Below the pieces are notes generated by a model that was not told the origin of the DNA, did not search any database, and saw only the letters and a program-made list of their open reading frames with translations. A stretch of DNA of 64,000 nt from an uncultured Tropicimonas sp. Its GTDB lineage: Bacteria > Pseudomonadota > Alphaproteobacteria > Rhodobacterales > Rhodobacteraceae. This document shows, in pieces, positions 52,290 to 61,588 of this stretch; positions within the stretch are counted from its first letter, which is position 1, and each line of letters begins with the position of its first letter. The DNA is taken from the NCBI GenBank assembly GCA_947497945.1, contig CANMIP010000016.1, positions 80,595-144,594 of the forward strand. Reading direction: 5' to 3'. A program made the position numbers and the translations under genes.

Positions 52290-53171
52290 ATGAATTCGAC
52301 GACTGATGCGAGCGATCGTGCCTTCTCCCGAACTGCCATGCGGGCGGAGATGCTGGATGCGGAGACGGAAGTGGACCTGGCCCGGGCCTGGCGCGATGAG
52401 CGGGACGAGGCGGCGCTGCACCGCCTTGTGGAGGCGCATATGCGGCTGGCAATCTCGATGGCCTCGAAATTCCGCCGCTATGGCGCGCCGATGGGAGACC
52501 TGATCCAGGAAGCGAGCCTTGGCCTGCTCAAGGCCGCGGACAAGTTCGACCCCGATCGCGGGGTGCGTTTTTCGACCTACGCGGCCTGGTGGATCAAGGC
52601 GTCGATCCAGGATCACGTGATGCGGAGCTGGTCGCTTGTGCGCACGGGGTCGACCACGGGGCAGAAATCGCTCTTCTTCAACCTGCGCCGGGTGCAGGCG
52701 CAGCTCGAAACAGCGGCGGCGCAGGCGGGAACGCGGCTCGACGGGGCGCAGCTCCGGCAGAGCATCGCCGACGAGATCGGCGTGACGCTGGCCGAGGTGG
52801 AGATGATGCAGGGACGCCTTGGCGGTGGCGATTTCTCGCTGGACGCACCGCAGGGTGGCGAGGAAGAAGGGCGCAGCTGGGTCGATACGCTGGAAGCCGG
52901 TGAGGCGCCGGCCTCCGAGACGGTGCAGGCGGCTCAGGACGGCGCGACCTTGCGCGATTGGCTGGCCGAGGCGATCAGACAGCTGCCGGCGCGCGAGCAG
53001 TTCATCATACGAGAGCGCAAGCTGCGCGACGCGCCGCAGACGCTGGAGGCGCTCGGGGCTGTGCTCGGTCTGTCCAAGGAGCGGGTGCGGCAGCTCGAAG
53101 CCGCCGCCTACCAGAAGATGCGCAAGACACTGGAGCGGCATGGCGAAGCCGTATACGACTTGATGGCATGA
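52290..53171 (+). CDS. rpoH: RNA polymerase sigma-32 factor (RpoH, probably RpoHII)
   Basis: A 293-aa heat-shock/oxidative-stress sigma factor. Region 2 is complete (MASKFRRYGAPMGDLIQEASLGLLKAADKFDPDRGVRFSTYAAWWI, listed in pieces by position about 58-102). The RpoH box QKSLFFNLRR is at residues 125-134, diagnostic of RpoH. The C-terminal helix-turn-helix contains LGLSKERVRQLEAAAYQKM. AAGGAAA lies 6-7 bases before the ATG at 52290. Rhodobacteraceae often have two RpoH proteins; the second (RpoHII) responds to singlet oxygen. Its stop overlaps the next start. Confidence 0.94.
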   Translation: MNSTTDASDRAFSRTAMRAEMLDAETEVDLARAWRDERDEAALHRLVEAHMRLAISMASKFRRYGAPMGDLIQEASLGLLKAADKFDPDRGVRFSTYAAWWIKASIQDHVMRSWSLVRTGSTTGQKSLFFNLRRVQAQLETAAAQAGTRLDGAQLRQSIADEIGVTLAEVEMMQGRLGGGDFSLDAPQGGEEEGRSWVDTLEAGEAPASETVQAAQDGATLRDWLAEAIRQLPAREQFIIRERKLRDAPQTLEALGAVLGLSKERVRQLEAAAYQKMRKTLERHGEAVYDLMA

Positions 53172-53986
53172 GATATTGCATGATCCTCGCGGCGCTCGGC
53201 GTCGCATCGGTTGCCGGCGCCGCCGAGCTGCCGGATATCGGTGGCTTCGATCCGGCGGGCGCCGACATCGTCCTTCTTGGCGAGGTTCATGACAACGCAG
53301 CTCAGCATGAGAACCAGGCCCGCGCGGTTGCTGCCCTGGCGCCGTCCGCGCTGGTCTTCGAGATGCTGGATGCCGCGCAGGCGGAGGCCGCCAACGCATC
53401 GGATCGAACAGACCGCGCCGCGCTGGAGAAGGCGCTGGACTGGGCGCATTCGAGCTGGCCGGATTTCGGCATGTACCACCCGATCTTCCTCGCCGCGCCC
53501 GAGGCGCCGGTCTATGGCGCCGCCGTGCCCCGGCAGGAGCTGATGGATGCGATGGGGGCGGGGGCTGCACAGGTGTTTGGCGGAGATGCCGAAGCCTATG
53601 GGCTTGGCCCGCTGCCGGAAGACGTGCAGGCGGCCCGCGAGGCCTACCAGCTTGAAGCGCATTGCAACGCGCTTCCCGGCGAGATGCTTGCCGGCATGGT
53701 CGAGGCGCAGCGATTGCGGGATGCGCGTTTCTCTCGGACCGCGCTGGAGGCCTTGCGGGAGACCGGGGGGCCGGTCGTCGTGATCACCGGCAACGGGCAT
53801 GCGCGGCGCGACTGGGGGATGCCGGTCTATCTGGCGGCGGCAGCGCCCGATGTGACGGTCCGGACCGTGGCGCAGTTTGAGGAGTCGGCGCCCAAAGGCG
53901 AGGTTCCCCATGATTTCTGGGTTCTGACCGAGGCGGCAGAGCGCGAGGACCCCTGCGCGGTGTTCGAGAAGCGCAAGGGCGGATAG
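53168..53986 (+). CDS. ChaN family (heme/iron-regulated) protein
   Basis: A 272-aa exported protein with a short signal peptide (MRYCMILAALGVASVAGA). The Cofac_haem_bdg/ChaN domain follows: VLLGEVHDNAAQHENQARAVAAL, VFEMLDAAQ, and VVVITGNGHARRDWGMPVYL, with the H/E residues characteristic of the EreA-like superfamily. C. jejuni ChaN binds heme and is linked to iron uptake. The ATG overlaps the rpoH stop (ATGA), suggesting co-translation with this sigma factor, so it may be stress-regulated. Confidence 0.87.
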   Translation: MRYCMILAALGVASVAGAAELPDIGGFDPAGADIVLLGEVHDNAAQHENQARAVAALAPSALVFEMLDAAQAEAANASDRTDRAALEKALDWAHSSWPDFGMYHPIFLAAPEAPVYGAAVPRQELMDAMGAGAAQVFGGDAEAYGLGPLPEDVQAAREAYQLEAHCNALPGEMLAGMVEAQRLRDARFSRTALEALRETGGPVVVITGNGHARRDWGMPVYLAAAAPDVTVRTVAQFEESAPKGEVPHDFWVLTEAAEREDPCAVFEKRKGG

Positions 53987-53996
53987 GGGCCGCGGA

Positions 53997-54617
53997 TCAA
54001 TCGAACTCGGTCGGCTGGTCCGGCCTGCCGAAATGCGCGAAGGCACGCGCGACATCGGTCGGGTTCGATCTGCCGGCGGACATCTCTGGCAGGTCTCCGG
54101 GGGCGAAGAACGCCGCGCCGGAGGTCTCCGGCCCGGGCGCGGGGGCGGTTCCGTCCAGCGCTTCGCAGAGAAAGAAGAACTTGTAGAAATCACGGTAATC
54201 CGGCTCGCCGGCCTGTTTCGCCCGGTGGCGCAGGCAGAAAAGCTTCTGCGCCCGAACGCGCAGGCAGGCCTCTTCCCACGTTTCCTTGACCGCGACCTCG
54301 GCGGCGGTGAAGCCGATATCGGCAAAGCCGCCGGGCATGGTCCATTTCCCGTCCGACTTTTCGCGCACCAGCAGGATGCGCCCGTCGCGGATCACGGCGG
54401 CGCGAATATCGTTTTTCGGCGTGGCATAGCCTTCGCGTGGTTCGGCCAGCCCGGCAAGTTGCTCGATGGGCACGTTGCCGAGGCGCGAGATCATATCGCG
54501 GGCGATCCCGTCGATCTCCTCGAAACGCTCGCGATCATATTCCACCGGGCTGTAATGCAGCCCCGTCGCCGCCAGCGCCTGCAACCGCTTGGCATAGCAC
54601 AGCCAGATATCCTCCAT
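53997..54617 (-). CDS. Nudix hydrolase with Nudix_N-type N-terminal domain
   Basis: A 206-aa hydrolase. The first ~65 residues are the Nudix_N_2-type helical domain (LCYAKRLQALAATGLHYS). The Nudix domain has a diverged box: GGFADIGFTAAEVAVKETWEEA, in which the usual first Glu is Phe, Arg is Lys and the late Gly is Cys, while the metal-binding E of ETWEE are kept. Such proteins often hydrolyse ADP-ribose or FAD-like substrates; the true one is unknown. The gene stands alone, convergent with the ChaN gene. Confidence 0.87.
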   Translation of the reverse strand: MEDIWLCYAKRLQALAATGLHYSPVEYDRERFEEIDGIARDMISRLGNVPIEQLAGLAEPREGYATPKNDIRAAVIRDGRILLVREKSDGKWTMPGGFADIGFTAAEVAVKETWEEACLRVRAQKLFCLRHRAKQAGEPDYRDFYKFFFLCEALDGTAPAPGPETSGAAFFAPGDLPEMSAGRSNPTDVARAFAHFGRPDQPTEFD

Positions 54618-54627
54618 CTGCCGGCTC

Positions 54628-55293
54628 CTAGTCCGGGACTGCGGCGGCGAGGGTCCGGCTGATCACCGCATAGCGCTCCCCGCTCTCGTCGTGCCAGGCA
54701 TTGAACGCCGCCTGCGCCTTGTGCATCGCGGTTTTCGAGGTCGCCGCGCCGTCGATCACCCCGGCCATGTTCAGCGCCGCCACGACCGATTTCGACAGGA
54801 CCATCGCGTCATAGCCGGCAAAGCGCAGCGCGTATTGTCCGGTCATCCCGCCCAGCCGCGCCCCGCGTTTCTTCAGCAACTCGAACAGCCCGACCGTGTC
54901 CTCGACCGGCCAGTCTCCGAGAAACCGTGCCGCGCCGCCATGTTCCCGCGCCAGGTCCGACAGGAAAATGGCATTGTCCCGCACGGTCAGGATCTTGGCC
55001 CCGTTGCGGACGATCTCCTTGTTCGACAGGTGCCGGTCGAGATCCTCGTCGGACATCATCGCGTTGCGCCCCGGATCGAAGCCGTGAAAGGCCGCCTCGA
55101 AGCCCGGCCACTTGGTCTCAATCACCGACCAGTTGAACCCGGCCTGGAAGATCCGCTTGGTGAACTCCGCCAGCAGCCGATCGTCCGGCAGGTCGCGCAG
55201 GGGCGTCTCCGGCAAGGTCGGCAGATGTGCCGCGAGCCCGTCTTCGCCCTTGCGCGCCACGGCCATCTCGCGGATTTCCGCAAAGCTCTTCAT
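54628..55293 (-). CDS. DNA-3-methyladenine glycosylase I family protein
   Basis: A 221-aa Adenine_glyco (Tag) family protein acting in base-excision repair of alkylated DNA. Recognisable stretches are [34 protein letters not shown] and [18 protein letters not shown]. coli Tag has a zinc site of Cys and His residues at its ends; those Cys are missing here, as in a diverged alphaproteobacterial branch. The ATG overlaps the recO stop by 4 bases, so it follows recO in the era-DUF1491-recO cluster. Confidence 0.84.
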   Translation of the reverse strand: MKSFAEIREMAVARKGEDGLAAHLPTLPETPLRDLPDDRLLAEFTKRIFQAGFNWSVIETKWPGFEAAFHGFDPGRNAMMSDEDLDRHLSNKEIVRNGAKILTVRDNAIFLSDLAREHGGAARFLGDWPVEDTVGLFELLKKRGARLGGMTGQYALRFAGYDAMVLSKSVVAALNMAGVIDGAATSKTAMHKAQAAFNAWHDESGERYAVISRTLAAAVPD

Positions 55294-56021
55294 CCTCGTT
55301 CCTCCCGTTCCAGCAGCGCCACGAAGCGCGCCCGCGCGCCCGGCAAGGGCCGGTCGCCAAGCGCCGGTGCCAGCCAGTTCTCCAAGAAATACCCCGTTGT
55401 GCGCAGCCCGGCCAGCAGATCGGCCGGCCCGCTGGCCGGCTCCCCGCGCAGCAGCCCCGGCAGCGGCAACAGCCGATCCGCCCAGGCCCCGGCCGCCGTC
55501 CGGCTCACCGCCCGTCCCGATTTCGGCGAGACATAGACGAGATCGTCGGTTTGTCCCGTCACCGCGCAGGTCCCCAGGTCCAGCGCGAATCCGAGCTCCT
55601 CCAGCAGCGCCAGTTCCCAGAGCAGGTAAAGCTCTGGCCAGCGCGGATCGGTGCCCATCGCGTCCAGGAGGTGTTGGGTCGCGCCGTAGAGCCCGGGATG
55701 CGGCTCCCGTTCCGGCAAGGCGAAGCTCAGCAGCGCACAGGCCGCGCCGAGCCCGTAAAGCGCCCGCCGCTCGCCCATCGTCGCGGCGGCGCGGGATTTC
55801 ACCGGTTCGACCCGGAACGCCCCGAGATGGTCTTCCAGCCTTGCGCGCCATTCCACCGAAAGCTGGGTCCCGGGTTGCAGGATCGGCGTCATCTTCCGTG
55901 AAGCCCCGCCGCGCACGACCCCGGCATGGCGCCCATGCCCGGCCGTGAACACCTCGACGATCGCGGCGCTTTCGCCATGTGGCCGCACCGCCAGCAGCGC
56001 CCCTTCGTCCCGCCAATCCAT
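55290..56021 (-). CDS. recO: DNA repair protein RecO
   Basis: A 243-aa mediator that loads RecA on gapped DNA with RecR. The N-terminal OB fold ([40 protein letters not shown]) is followed by a helical domain ([24 protein letters not shown]). Only one of the Cys of the zinc finger seen in Deinococcus RecO is present. It lies 40 bases after DUF1491 and is coupled to the tag-like gene. Confidence 0.93.
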   Translation of the reverse strand: MDWRDEGALLAVRPHGESAAIVEVFTAGHGRHAGVVRGGASRKMTPILQPGTQLSVEWRARLEDHLGAFRVEPVKSRAAATMGERRALYGLGAACALLSFALPEREPHPGLYGATQHLLDAMGTDPRWPELYLLWELALLEELGFALDLGTCAVTGQTDDLVYVSPKSGRAVSRTAAGAWADRLLPLPGLLRGEPASGPADLLAGLRTTGYFLENWLAPALGDRPLPGARARFVALLEREERG

Positions 56022-56061
56022 CCCGGAGCGCCTCCGCGCGTTTCATTCCGGCCGCAGCCTG

Positions 56062-56388
56062 TCACTCCAGCCCGGGTTCGTCCAGCATGTGTCGTCCGTC
56101 GCGGCTCTCGACCTCGATCACCCAGATATCCGGGTCCGATTTGCGTTGCCGCGCGATCAGCGCGTCGACATCGGCCTCCGCGCCCTCGCTCAGCACATCC
56201 CAGGGCCGCGAGCCATCCATCGCCATGATCCGCTGGAAGACCCGCGCCGTCCCGTCCAAAGGGTTGAGCTTCACGAGGATCGCGCCGGCCGTGTCATCGC
56301 CATGCGCGACAACATAGGCCGGGATCAGTTCGATCTGGAGACGCATCAGGTAGGCCTGGACCCAGAGACCCGCGGCCAGCCTGCTCAC
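56062..56388 (-). CDS. DUF1491 family protein
   Basis: A 108-aa alphaproteobacterial protein of unknown function, regularly found beside era/recO. The start is GTG at 56388, overlapping the era stop as GTGA, which separates it from a misleading 1065-codon open frame. Family blocks are RLAAGLWVQAYLMRLQIELIPAYVV, AGAILVKLNPLDG and DPDIWVIEVESRDGRHMLDEPG. It is cytoplasmic and looks like a small alpha/beta domain. Confidence 0.88.
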   Translation of the reverse strand: MSRLAAGLWVQAYLMRLQIELIPAYVVAHGDDTAGAILVKLNPLDGTARVFQRIMAMDGSRPWDVLSEGAEADVDALIARQRKSDPDIWVIEVESRDGRHMLDEPGLE

Positions 56389-57293
56389 GAATTGCCGTCC
56401 TTGAAATCCAGACCCATCTCGGAATAGCGCTCGGCTTCCTCGAGCCAGTTCGGCCGCACCTTGACCTGCAGGAAGAGATGCACCTTGCGGCCGAGGAACT
56501 CCTCCAACTCCGCGCGCGATGCCTGCGAGATCGCCTTGATCGTCTCGCCCTTCTTGCCAAGCAGGATGCCCTTGTGCCCGTCGCGGGCAACATAGACAAT
56601 CTGGTCGACCCGCGCCGAGCCGTCCTTGCGCTCTTCCCAGTTCTCGGTCTCGACCGTGAGCTGGTAGGGCAATTCCTGGTGCAGGCGCAGGGTCAGCTTC
56701 TCCCGCGTCATCTCGGCGGCGATCATCCGCAGCGGCAGGTCGGCGATCTGGTCCTCGGGGTAATGCCATGGCCCTTCGGGAACTTCCGCCGCCAGCCAGA
56801 CCCGCAGATCCTCGACGCCATAGCCCTTCTCGGCCGAGATCATGAAGGTCTCGGTGAAGGCATAGGCCTCGTTCATCTCCTTCGTCAGCGACAGCAGCAC
56901 ATCCGACTTCACCCGGTCGATCTTGTTGATCGCCAGCGCCACGCGCTGCCCGTCTGTCCGCTGGCCAAGAGCTTCGAGGATCTTCCGGACACCATCGGTC
57001 AGCCCGCGATGCGCCTCGATCAGCAGAACGACGACATCCGCATCCGCAGCCCCGCCCCAGGCCGCCGCGACCATCGCCCGGTCGAGCCGGCGGCGCGGCT
57101 GGAAGAGGCCGGGCGTGTCGACGAAGACAAGCTGGCTCTCGCCCTCCAGCGCCACGCCGCGAATGCGGGCCCGCGTGGTCTGGACCTTGTGGGTCACGAT
57201 CGAGACCTTCGCCCCCACCATCTGGTTGAGCAGGGTCGACTTGCCCGCATTGGGCTCTCCGATAAGGGCAACGAAGCCGCAGCGTGTGGTCAT
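56385..57293 (-). CDS. era: GTPase Era
   Basis: Ribosome-assembly GTPase that binds 16S rRNA 3' end. The 302-aa product has G1 GEPNAGKST, G3 DTPGLF, G4 NKIDRV and G5 ISAEKGYGV. The C-terminal KH domain has GHKGILLGKKGETIKAIS. The ATG at 57293 (MTTRCGFVALIG) has GAGGAT 8 bases upstream. In most relatives era directly follows rnc; here a sulfotransferase gene on the other strand separates them. Confidence 0.96.
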   Translation of the reverse strand: MTTRCGFVALIGEPNAGKSTLLNQMVGAKVSIVTHKVQTTRARIRGVALEGESQLVFVDTPGLFQPRRRLDRAMVAAAWGGAADADVVVLLIEAHRGLTDGVRKILEALGQRTDGQRVALAINKIDRVKSDVLLSLTKEMNEAYAFTETFMISAEKGYGVEDLRVWLAAEVPEGPWHYPEDQIADLPLRMIAAEMTREKLTLRLHQELPYQLTVETENWEERKDGSARVDQIVYVARDGHKGILLGKKGETIKAISQASRAELEEFLGRKVHLFLQVKVRPNWLEEAERYSEMGLDFKDGNS

Positions 57294-57408
57294 GGTCTGG
57301 ATCCTCTGGCGCAAGACAGCGCTCTAGCGGATCTGGACGGGTTTCGCCAGTCCCCCGCCGGCTAACCATTTCTACAGGATTGCTTGATAGCTGCGAAGGA
57401 TATGCAGA

Positions 57409-59190
57409 ATGCAGGGGCGCGAGATGGTGACATTGAGCTTGGACGCGGCACTGGAACGGGCCGGACAGCTTGAGCGCGGCGGCGGCACGTCGGAGGCGCG
57501 CAAGATCTATGCCGCGATCCTCAAGGGACAGCCCGGCAACCGGAAGGCGCGCAAGCGCCTGAAAGCGCTTGGCGGCCCCCTGCGCGCGCCGGACGGGCCG
57601 GATCGGCAGGAGATCGAAGCGATCCTGTCGCTCTGCCGGACCGGACAGGCCGGGGCGGCGCTGGCGCGTATTCGCGCCGGTCTGGAGCGGTATCCCAACG
57701 CCCTGGCTCTCTGGAACCTTCAGGGCATGGCCTGCAAATCGGCCGGAGATCTGGACGCGTCCGAGACGAGTTTCCGACGTGCAATCGACCTGGCGCCCGA
57801 CAAGCCGGATGCGCATAACAATCTCGGTGTTGTGCTGAAGGACCGGCTTCGGACGCAGGAAGCGTTGGAATGCTTCGAGACCGCACAACGGCTGTCGCCG
57901 GAGCATGTCGACTCGCTGAACAATCTCGGCAATACGCTGAAATTGCTGGAAAGGACGGGAGAGGCACGGGAGGCGTATCGCAAGGCGCTCGCGCTCAAGC
58001 CCGGCCATCCGGAAATCCTGCGCAATATCGCCGTGCTCGATGAAAGCCTCAATGACCTCGATGGTCTGGAGCAGACCCTTGCAAACGCCGAGGCTCTGGG
58101 GCGGCGCGATGAGCCTGCCATGCTCTACTATGCGGCGCATCTTGCCTTTCGGCGCAAGGATATCTCCGGGTCGGAAGTCCTTCTGGAGCGTCTTCGCCCG
58201 GAGGATCTGCCGGTCGCTCTCCAGTTTTCCTATCATCGGCTGCTGGCGGATATTTCGGATCGCAAGGGCGATGTGGATGCCGCATTCGCCTCGTACAGGC
58301 GCATGAACGAGGCGGCTGCGACCGCCAGCCCGGACGCGCTGACATCCGCCGAGGCATTGATGGAGTTCGGTCGCCGCGACCAGGCCCATCTGCGCCGGGC
58401 GTCGCTGCCGCTGCGCAGGCCAACGACGCCGGAAGAGGCGCCGGTCTTCCTGGTCGGGTTTCCGCGCTCCGGGACGACATTGCTGGACACCCTGCTCTGG
58501 GGGCATTCCCGTGTGACGGTTGCCGAGGAGCGTCCAATGGTGCGCCGCATGATGGAAGCATTGCCGGGCTCCGCGGATGCGGCGTCGATCGAGGCGCTGG
58601 ATGCGGACGCCGTCGAGCATTGCCGGGCCACCTATTTCCGCGAGCGCGCCCTTCATCTGCCAGACGGCTCTCCTGGAGTTTTCATCGACAAGATGCCGTT
58701 CAACCTGCTTTATGCGCCGCTGATCCACAGGGTTTTCCCCGCGGCAAAGTTCATCCTCGCCCTGCGGCACCCGATGGATTGCGTATTGAGCTGCTACATG
58801 CAGAATTTTCATCTCAATCCGGCCATGGCCAATATGTTGGAGATCAGGCGGGCCGCCGGGCTTTACGACCTTTCCATGCAGATCTTCGACCTGTGTCGGA
58901 CGCGCTACGGGTTGGACGTTCACCAGCTTCGCTACGAGGATCTTGTCGAGGACACACGCGGCCAGATGGCCGGGCTGCTCGACTTTCTCCAACTCGACTG
59001 GGAGGAGGGGGTTACCGACAATTGCGGCACGGCCACCCGGCGAGGGCTGATCAACACCCCGTCCTATTCGCAGGTCAACCAGCCAATCTATCGAGAGGCG
59101 AAGGGGCGCTGGACCCGGTATCGCCACCATCTCGAAGAGGCGGAGGACCTGCTCGCCCCCTGGGCGAAACGTTTTGGATACGCTCTCTAG
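57409..59190 (+). CDS. TPR repeat-sulfotransferase fusion protein
   Basis: A 593-aa two-part protein. TPR repeats fill about residues 5-300 (e.g. SARKIYAAILKGQPGNRKARKR, DKPDAHNNLGVVLKDRLRTQEALECFETA). The C-terminal sulfotransferase domain begins at about 335 with the 5'-PAPS loop VGFPRSGTTLLDTLLWGHS. The 3'-phosphate-binding LALRHPMDCVLSCYMQNF and a YEDLVEDTRGQM block follow. The type transfers sulfate from PAPS, probably to a carbohydrate or peptide presented by the TPR part. It lies inside the rnc-era cluster on the opposite strand. Start 57409 or 57424 (MVTLSLD). Confidence 0.88.
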   Translation: MQGREMVTLSLDAALERAGQLERGGGTSEARKIYAAILKGQPGNRKARKRLKALGGPLRAPDGPDRQEIEAILSLCRTGQAGAALARIRAGLERYPNALALWNLQGMACKSAGDLDASETSFRRAIDLAPDKPDAHNNLGVVLKDRLRTQEALECFETAQRLSPEHVDSLNNLGNTLKLLERTGEAREAYRKALALKPGHPEILRNIAVLDESLNDLDGLEQTLANAEALGRRDEPAMLYYAAHLAFRRKDISGSEVLLERLRPEDLPVALQFSYHRLLADISDRKGDVDAAFASYRRMNEAAATASPDALTSAEALMEFGRRDQAHLRRASLPLRRPTTPEEAPVFLVGFPRSGTTLLDTLLWGHSRVTVAEERPMVRRMMEALPGSADAASIEALDADAVEHCRATYFRERALHLPDGSPGVFIDKMPFNLLYAPLIHRVFPAAKFILALRHPMDCVLSCYMQNFHLNPAMANMLEIRRAAGLYDLSMQIFDLCRTRYGLDVHQLRYEDLVEDTRGQMAGLLDFLQLDWEEGVTDNCGTATRRGLINTPSYSQVNQPIYREAKGRWTRYRHHLEEAEDLLAPWAKRFGYAL

Positions 59191-59326
59191 GCCGGGATCG
59201 CGGAAGACAGGATAGCGGTCCGCGCCGGGCTGGGAGGACACGCGCGGATCGGGCTGCAACGGTGCGGAGAAGAGCGCACCAGCGGCCAGCCATGTCGGGA
59301 GAGGACGCGCCGGCGGCGAGGCGCGA

Positions 59327-60016
59327 TCAGCTTTCGCCGTTTTCGACCCGTCCGAGCAAGGCCGTGGCCGCCAGTTGCTCCGCCTGTCGCTTTGAACCCG
59401 CGGTGGCCGTTTCGCTGCGCCCGTCTTCCAGCTTCACCGCAATGGTGAAATTGGGGGCGTGATCCGGCCCCGAGCGCCCGGTCTGGACATAGTTTGGCGG
59501 TTTCATGCCGCGCGCCTGCGCCCATTCCTGCAGGGCGGTCTTGGAATCCCGGGCCTGGGCCTCGGCGGCTTCGATCCGGTCGCCCCAGAGGCGCAGCACG
59601 ATCGGTTTGGCGGCATCGAGCCCACCATCGAGATAGATCGCTGCAAGAACCGCTTCCATCGCGTCGCCCAGCAGCGCGTTCTTGCGCCGCCCGCCCGACA
59701 TCATCTCGGAGCGCCCGAGCTTCAGCGCCGCGCCAAGGTCGATCTGACGGGCGACATCGGCGCAGGTCTCCTTGCGCACCAGCACGTTGTAGCGCGGTGC
59801 GAGTTGGCCTTCATCGGCCAGCCGGTCATGCAGGAAGAGCGCTTCGGCGATGACCAGATTCAGAACCCGATCGCCGAGAAATTCCAGCCGCTGGTTGGAG
59901 GGCCGGGTTTCGGAGGCAATAGACGGATGGGTCAGCGCGCGCGCAAGCAGTTCCGGCTTGCGGAACTCATGCCCAAGGCGATCCTGCAGGGCGCGGGCTT
60001 CGGCGGATAGCTTCAC
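59327..60016 (-). CDS. rnc: Ribonuclease III
   Basis: Double-strand-specific RNase for rRNA and mRNA processing. The 229-aa product has the RNase III signature [19 protein letters not shown] with catalytic acids, the second acidic cluster [18 protein letters not shown], and a C-terminal dsRBD ([33 protein letters not shown]). The start is GTG at 60016, overlapping the lepB stop as GTGA. Confidence 0.96.
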   Translation of the reverse strand: MKLSAEARALQDRLGHEFRKPELLARALTHPSIASETRPSNQRLEFLGDRVLNLVIAEALFLHDRLADEGQLAPRYNVLVRKETCADVARQIDLGAALKLGRSEMMSGGRRKNALLGDAMEAVLAAIYLDGGLDAAKPIVLRLWGDRIEAAEAQARDSKTALQEWAQARGMKPPNYVQTGRSGPDHAPNFTIAVKLEDGRSETATAGSKRQAEQLAATALLGRVENGES

Positions 60017-60795
60017 TCGATCCCCTTGAAGAAGCGGTCGGCGCGCCAGGTCCAGATATAGAAGAGGGACTTGCCGGCAGAGGAGAATACGATCCGGTCG
60101 GCGCGTCCGATAAGGTTTTCGGCCGGCACCATGCCGACGCCGCGGGCAAGCTGGTTGACCCGGCTGTCGGTGGAGTTGTCGCGATTGTCGCCCATGAAGA
60201 AGTAATGGCCTTCGGGGACGGTGAAGAGGGGCGTGTTGTCCGTCGGTCCGTTGCCCACGTTCAGGATCGAGTGCGAGCGGCCTTCGGGAAGGGTCTCGAT
60301 GAACTTCTCCTTCTCGCAGGTTCCACCTTCTCCGACCGGGCCGTTGGCGCAGCGCGGCATGAGCTGTTGCGGGCCCTGCGGTGCCATCGGCTCGGTGAAG
60401 AGTCCGTCCGGTTCGGTCTTCATCGGCTCGCCATTGATGAAGAGGATGCCGTTCTTCATCTGGATCCGGTCGCCCGGCAGGCCGATCAGGCGCTTGATGA
60501 AATCGGCGCCGTTGACCGGGTGACGGAAGACGACCACATCGCCGCGTTCGGGATCGGAGGCAAGGATGCGGCCTTCGATCGGGCACATGGAGAACGGACA
60601 GGAATAGCGCGAATAGCCATAGGCCATCTTGTTGACGAAGAGGAAATCGCCGATCAGCAGCGTGTCCTTCATCGACCCCGAGGGGATCCAGAAAGGCTGG
60701 AAAAAGAGGGTGCGGAACACCCCTGCGATCAGCAGGGCATAGACAATTGTCTTGATCGTCTCGACGATCCCGTCCTTGGCGTCTTCCATGCTCAT
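60013..60795 (-). CDS. lepB: Signal peptidase I
   Basis: Cleaves signal peptides of secreted proteins at the outer face of the inner membrane. A single N-terminal membrane segment ([16 protein letters not shown]) is followed by the catalytic Ser in [14 protein letters not shown] (S41) and the catalytic Lys in [14 protein letters not shown] (K101). The box [13 protein letters not shown] is also present. The 260-aa length is typical. It lies in the order acpS-lepB-rnc, coupled to rnc by a 4-base overlap. Confidence 0.97.
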   Translation of the reverse strand: MSMEDAKDGIVETIKTIVYALLIAGVFRTLFFQPFWIPSGSMKDTLLIGDFLFVNKMAYGYSRYSCPFSMCPIEGRILASDPERGDVVVFRHPVNGADFIKRLIGLPGDRIQMKNGILFINGEPMKTEPDGLFTEPMAPQGPQQLMPRCANGPVGEGGTCEKEKFIETLPEGRSHSILNVGNGPTDNTPLFTVPEGHYFFMGDNRDNSTDSRVNQLARGVGMVPAENLIGRADRIVFSSAGKSLFYIWTWRADRFFKGIE

Positions 60796-60842
60796 CCTCT
60801 GTCTTTTGTCTGGCGGCTACATGATCGGCGCTGGCCGGGGTG

Positions 60843-61268
60843 TCAAGCGTCGCCGGTCTCTGGCGGGGTGGCGACGGGGCGTGCTTCGATGACGACGAAA
60901 GCCTGCGCCCAGGGGTGGTCGTCGGTCAGGGTCACGTGGATGATTGCCTCATGCCCGGGCGGGGTCATCTCGGCAAGCCGCTCGGCGGCCCAGCCGGTGA
61001 CATGCATGACGGGTTGGCCGGTCGAGAGGTTGGAGACGGCCATGTCCTTCCAGGCGATGCCCATGCGCAGCCCGGTTCCGAGCGCCTTGGAGCAGGCCTC
61101 CTTGGCCGCCCATCGCTTGGCATAGGTGCCGACCGTATCACGGCGGCGCTCGGCCTTGCGCTGCTCGGTTTCGGTGAAGACCCGGTTGCGGAAGCGGTCG
61201 CCGAAACGCTCCAGCGTTCCGGCGATACGTTCGATATTGGCAAGGTCCGTGCCGATGCCGAGGATCAT
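60843..61268 (-). CDS. acpS: Holo-[acyl-carrier-protein] synthase
   Basis: Transfers phosphopantetheine from CoA to ACP. The 141-aa product has the N-terminal [15 protein letters not shown] with metal-binding Asp8, and the [30 protein letters not shown] region with Glu and Lys of the active site, then [26 protein letters not shown] overlaps the Dabb stop (ATGA). Confidence 0.95.
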   Translation of the reverse strand: MILGIGTDLANIERIAGTLERFGDRFRNRVFTETEQRKAERRRDTVGTYAKRWAAKEACSKALGTGLRMGIAWKDMAVSNLSTGQPVMHVTGWAAERLAEMTPPGHEAIIHVTLTDDHPWAQAFVVIEARPVATPPETGDA

Positions 61269-61588
61269 TGGCTGTCCCCGGAGACCTCGATATCGAAAAC
61301 CGAGATTCCGTCGCTGCCGCCGTCGCACATGGCCACGAGCCTTGCGCCCAGGGCGACGTGATCGGGATGGGCGGCGTATCTTGACAGCGCGTCGGGATCG
61401 TCGAAATCGATCGTGAGGCCGAACGGGAAATCCGCGGTCTTGTTTTCGAAATCCCTGTTGGGCCCGGGGGTGAACCCGTGCGCCCCGGGCAACCGGCGGA
61501 CAAGATCGGCGAGGCCCAGCACGATCGCTTCGAGTTCGTCACGGTCGAAATCGTCCGGCAGGCGGAGCATGACACAGTGGCGGATCAT
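61265..61588 (-). CDS. Dabb (stress-responsive A/B barrel) family protein
   Basis: A 107-aa dimeric alpha/beta-barrel protein: [26 protein letters not shown], then [16 protein letters not shown] and [29 protein letters not shown]. Plant homologues include stress-responsive proteins and cyclases; the bacterial role is unknown. It is coupled by 4-base overlaps on both sides, to pdxJ and acpS. Confidence 0.87.
   Translation of the reverse strand: MIRHCVMLRLPDDFDRDELEAIVLGLADLVRRLPGAHGFTPGPNRDFENKTADFPFGLTIDFDDPDALSRYAAHPDHVALGARLVAMCDGGSDGISVFDIEVSGDSQ

Noticed and set aside
56062..59259. A 1065-codon open frame on the minus strand
   Set aside because: Only its last ~108 codons (DUF1491) are real. 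The rest is out-of-frame shadow of era and antisense of the sulfotransferase gene, with no recognisable protein.
59261..59280. Hairpin GGTGCG/CGCACC between the sulfotransferase and rnc as a terminator
   Set aside because: Short stem, 8-base loop and no T-run on either side.
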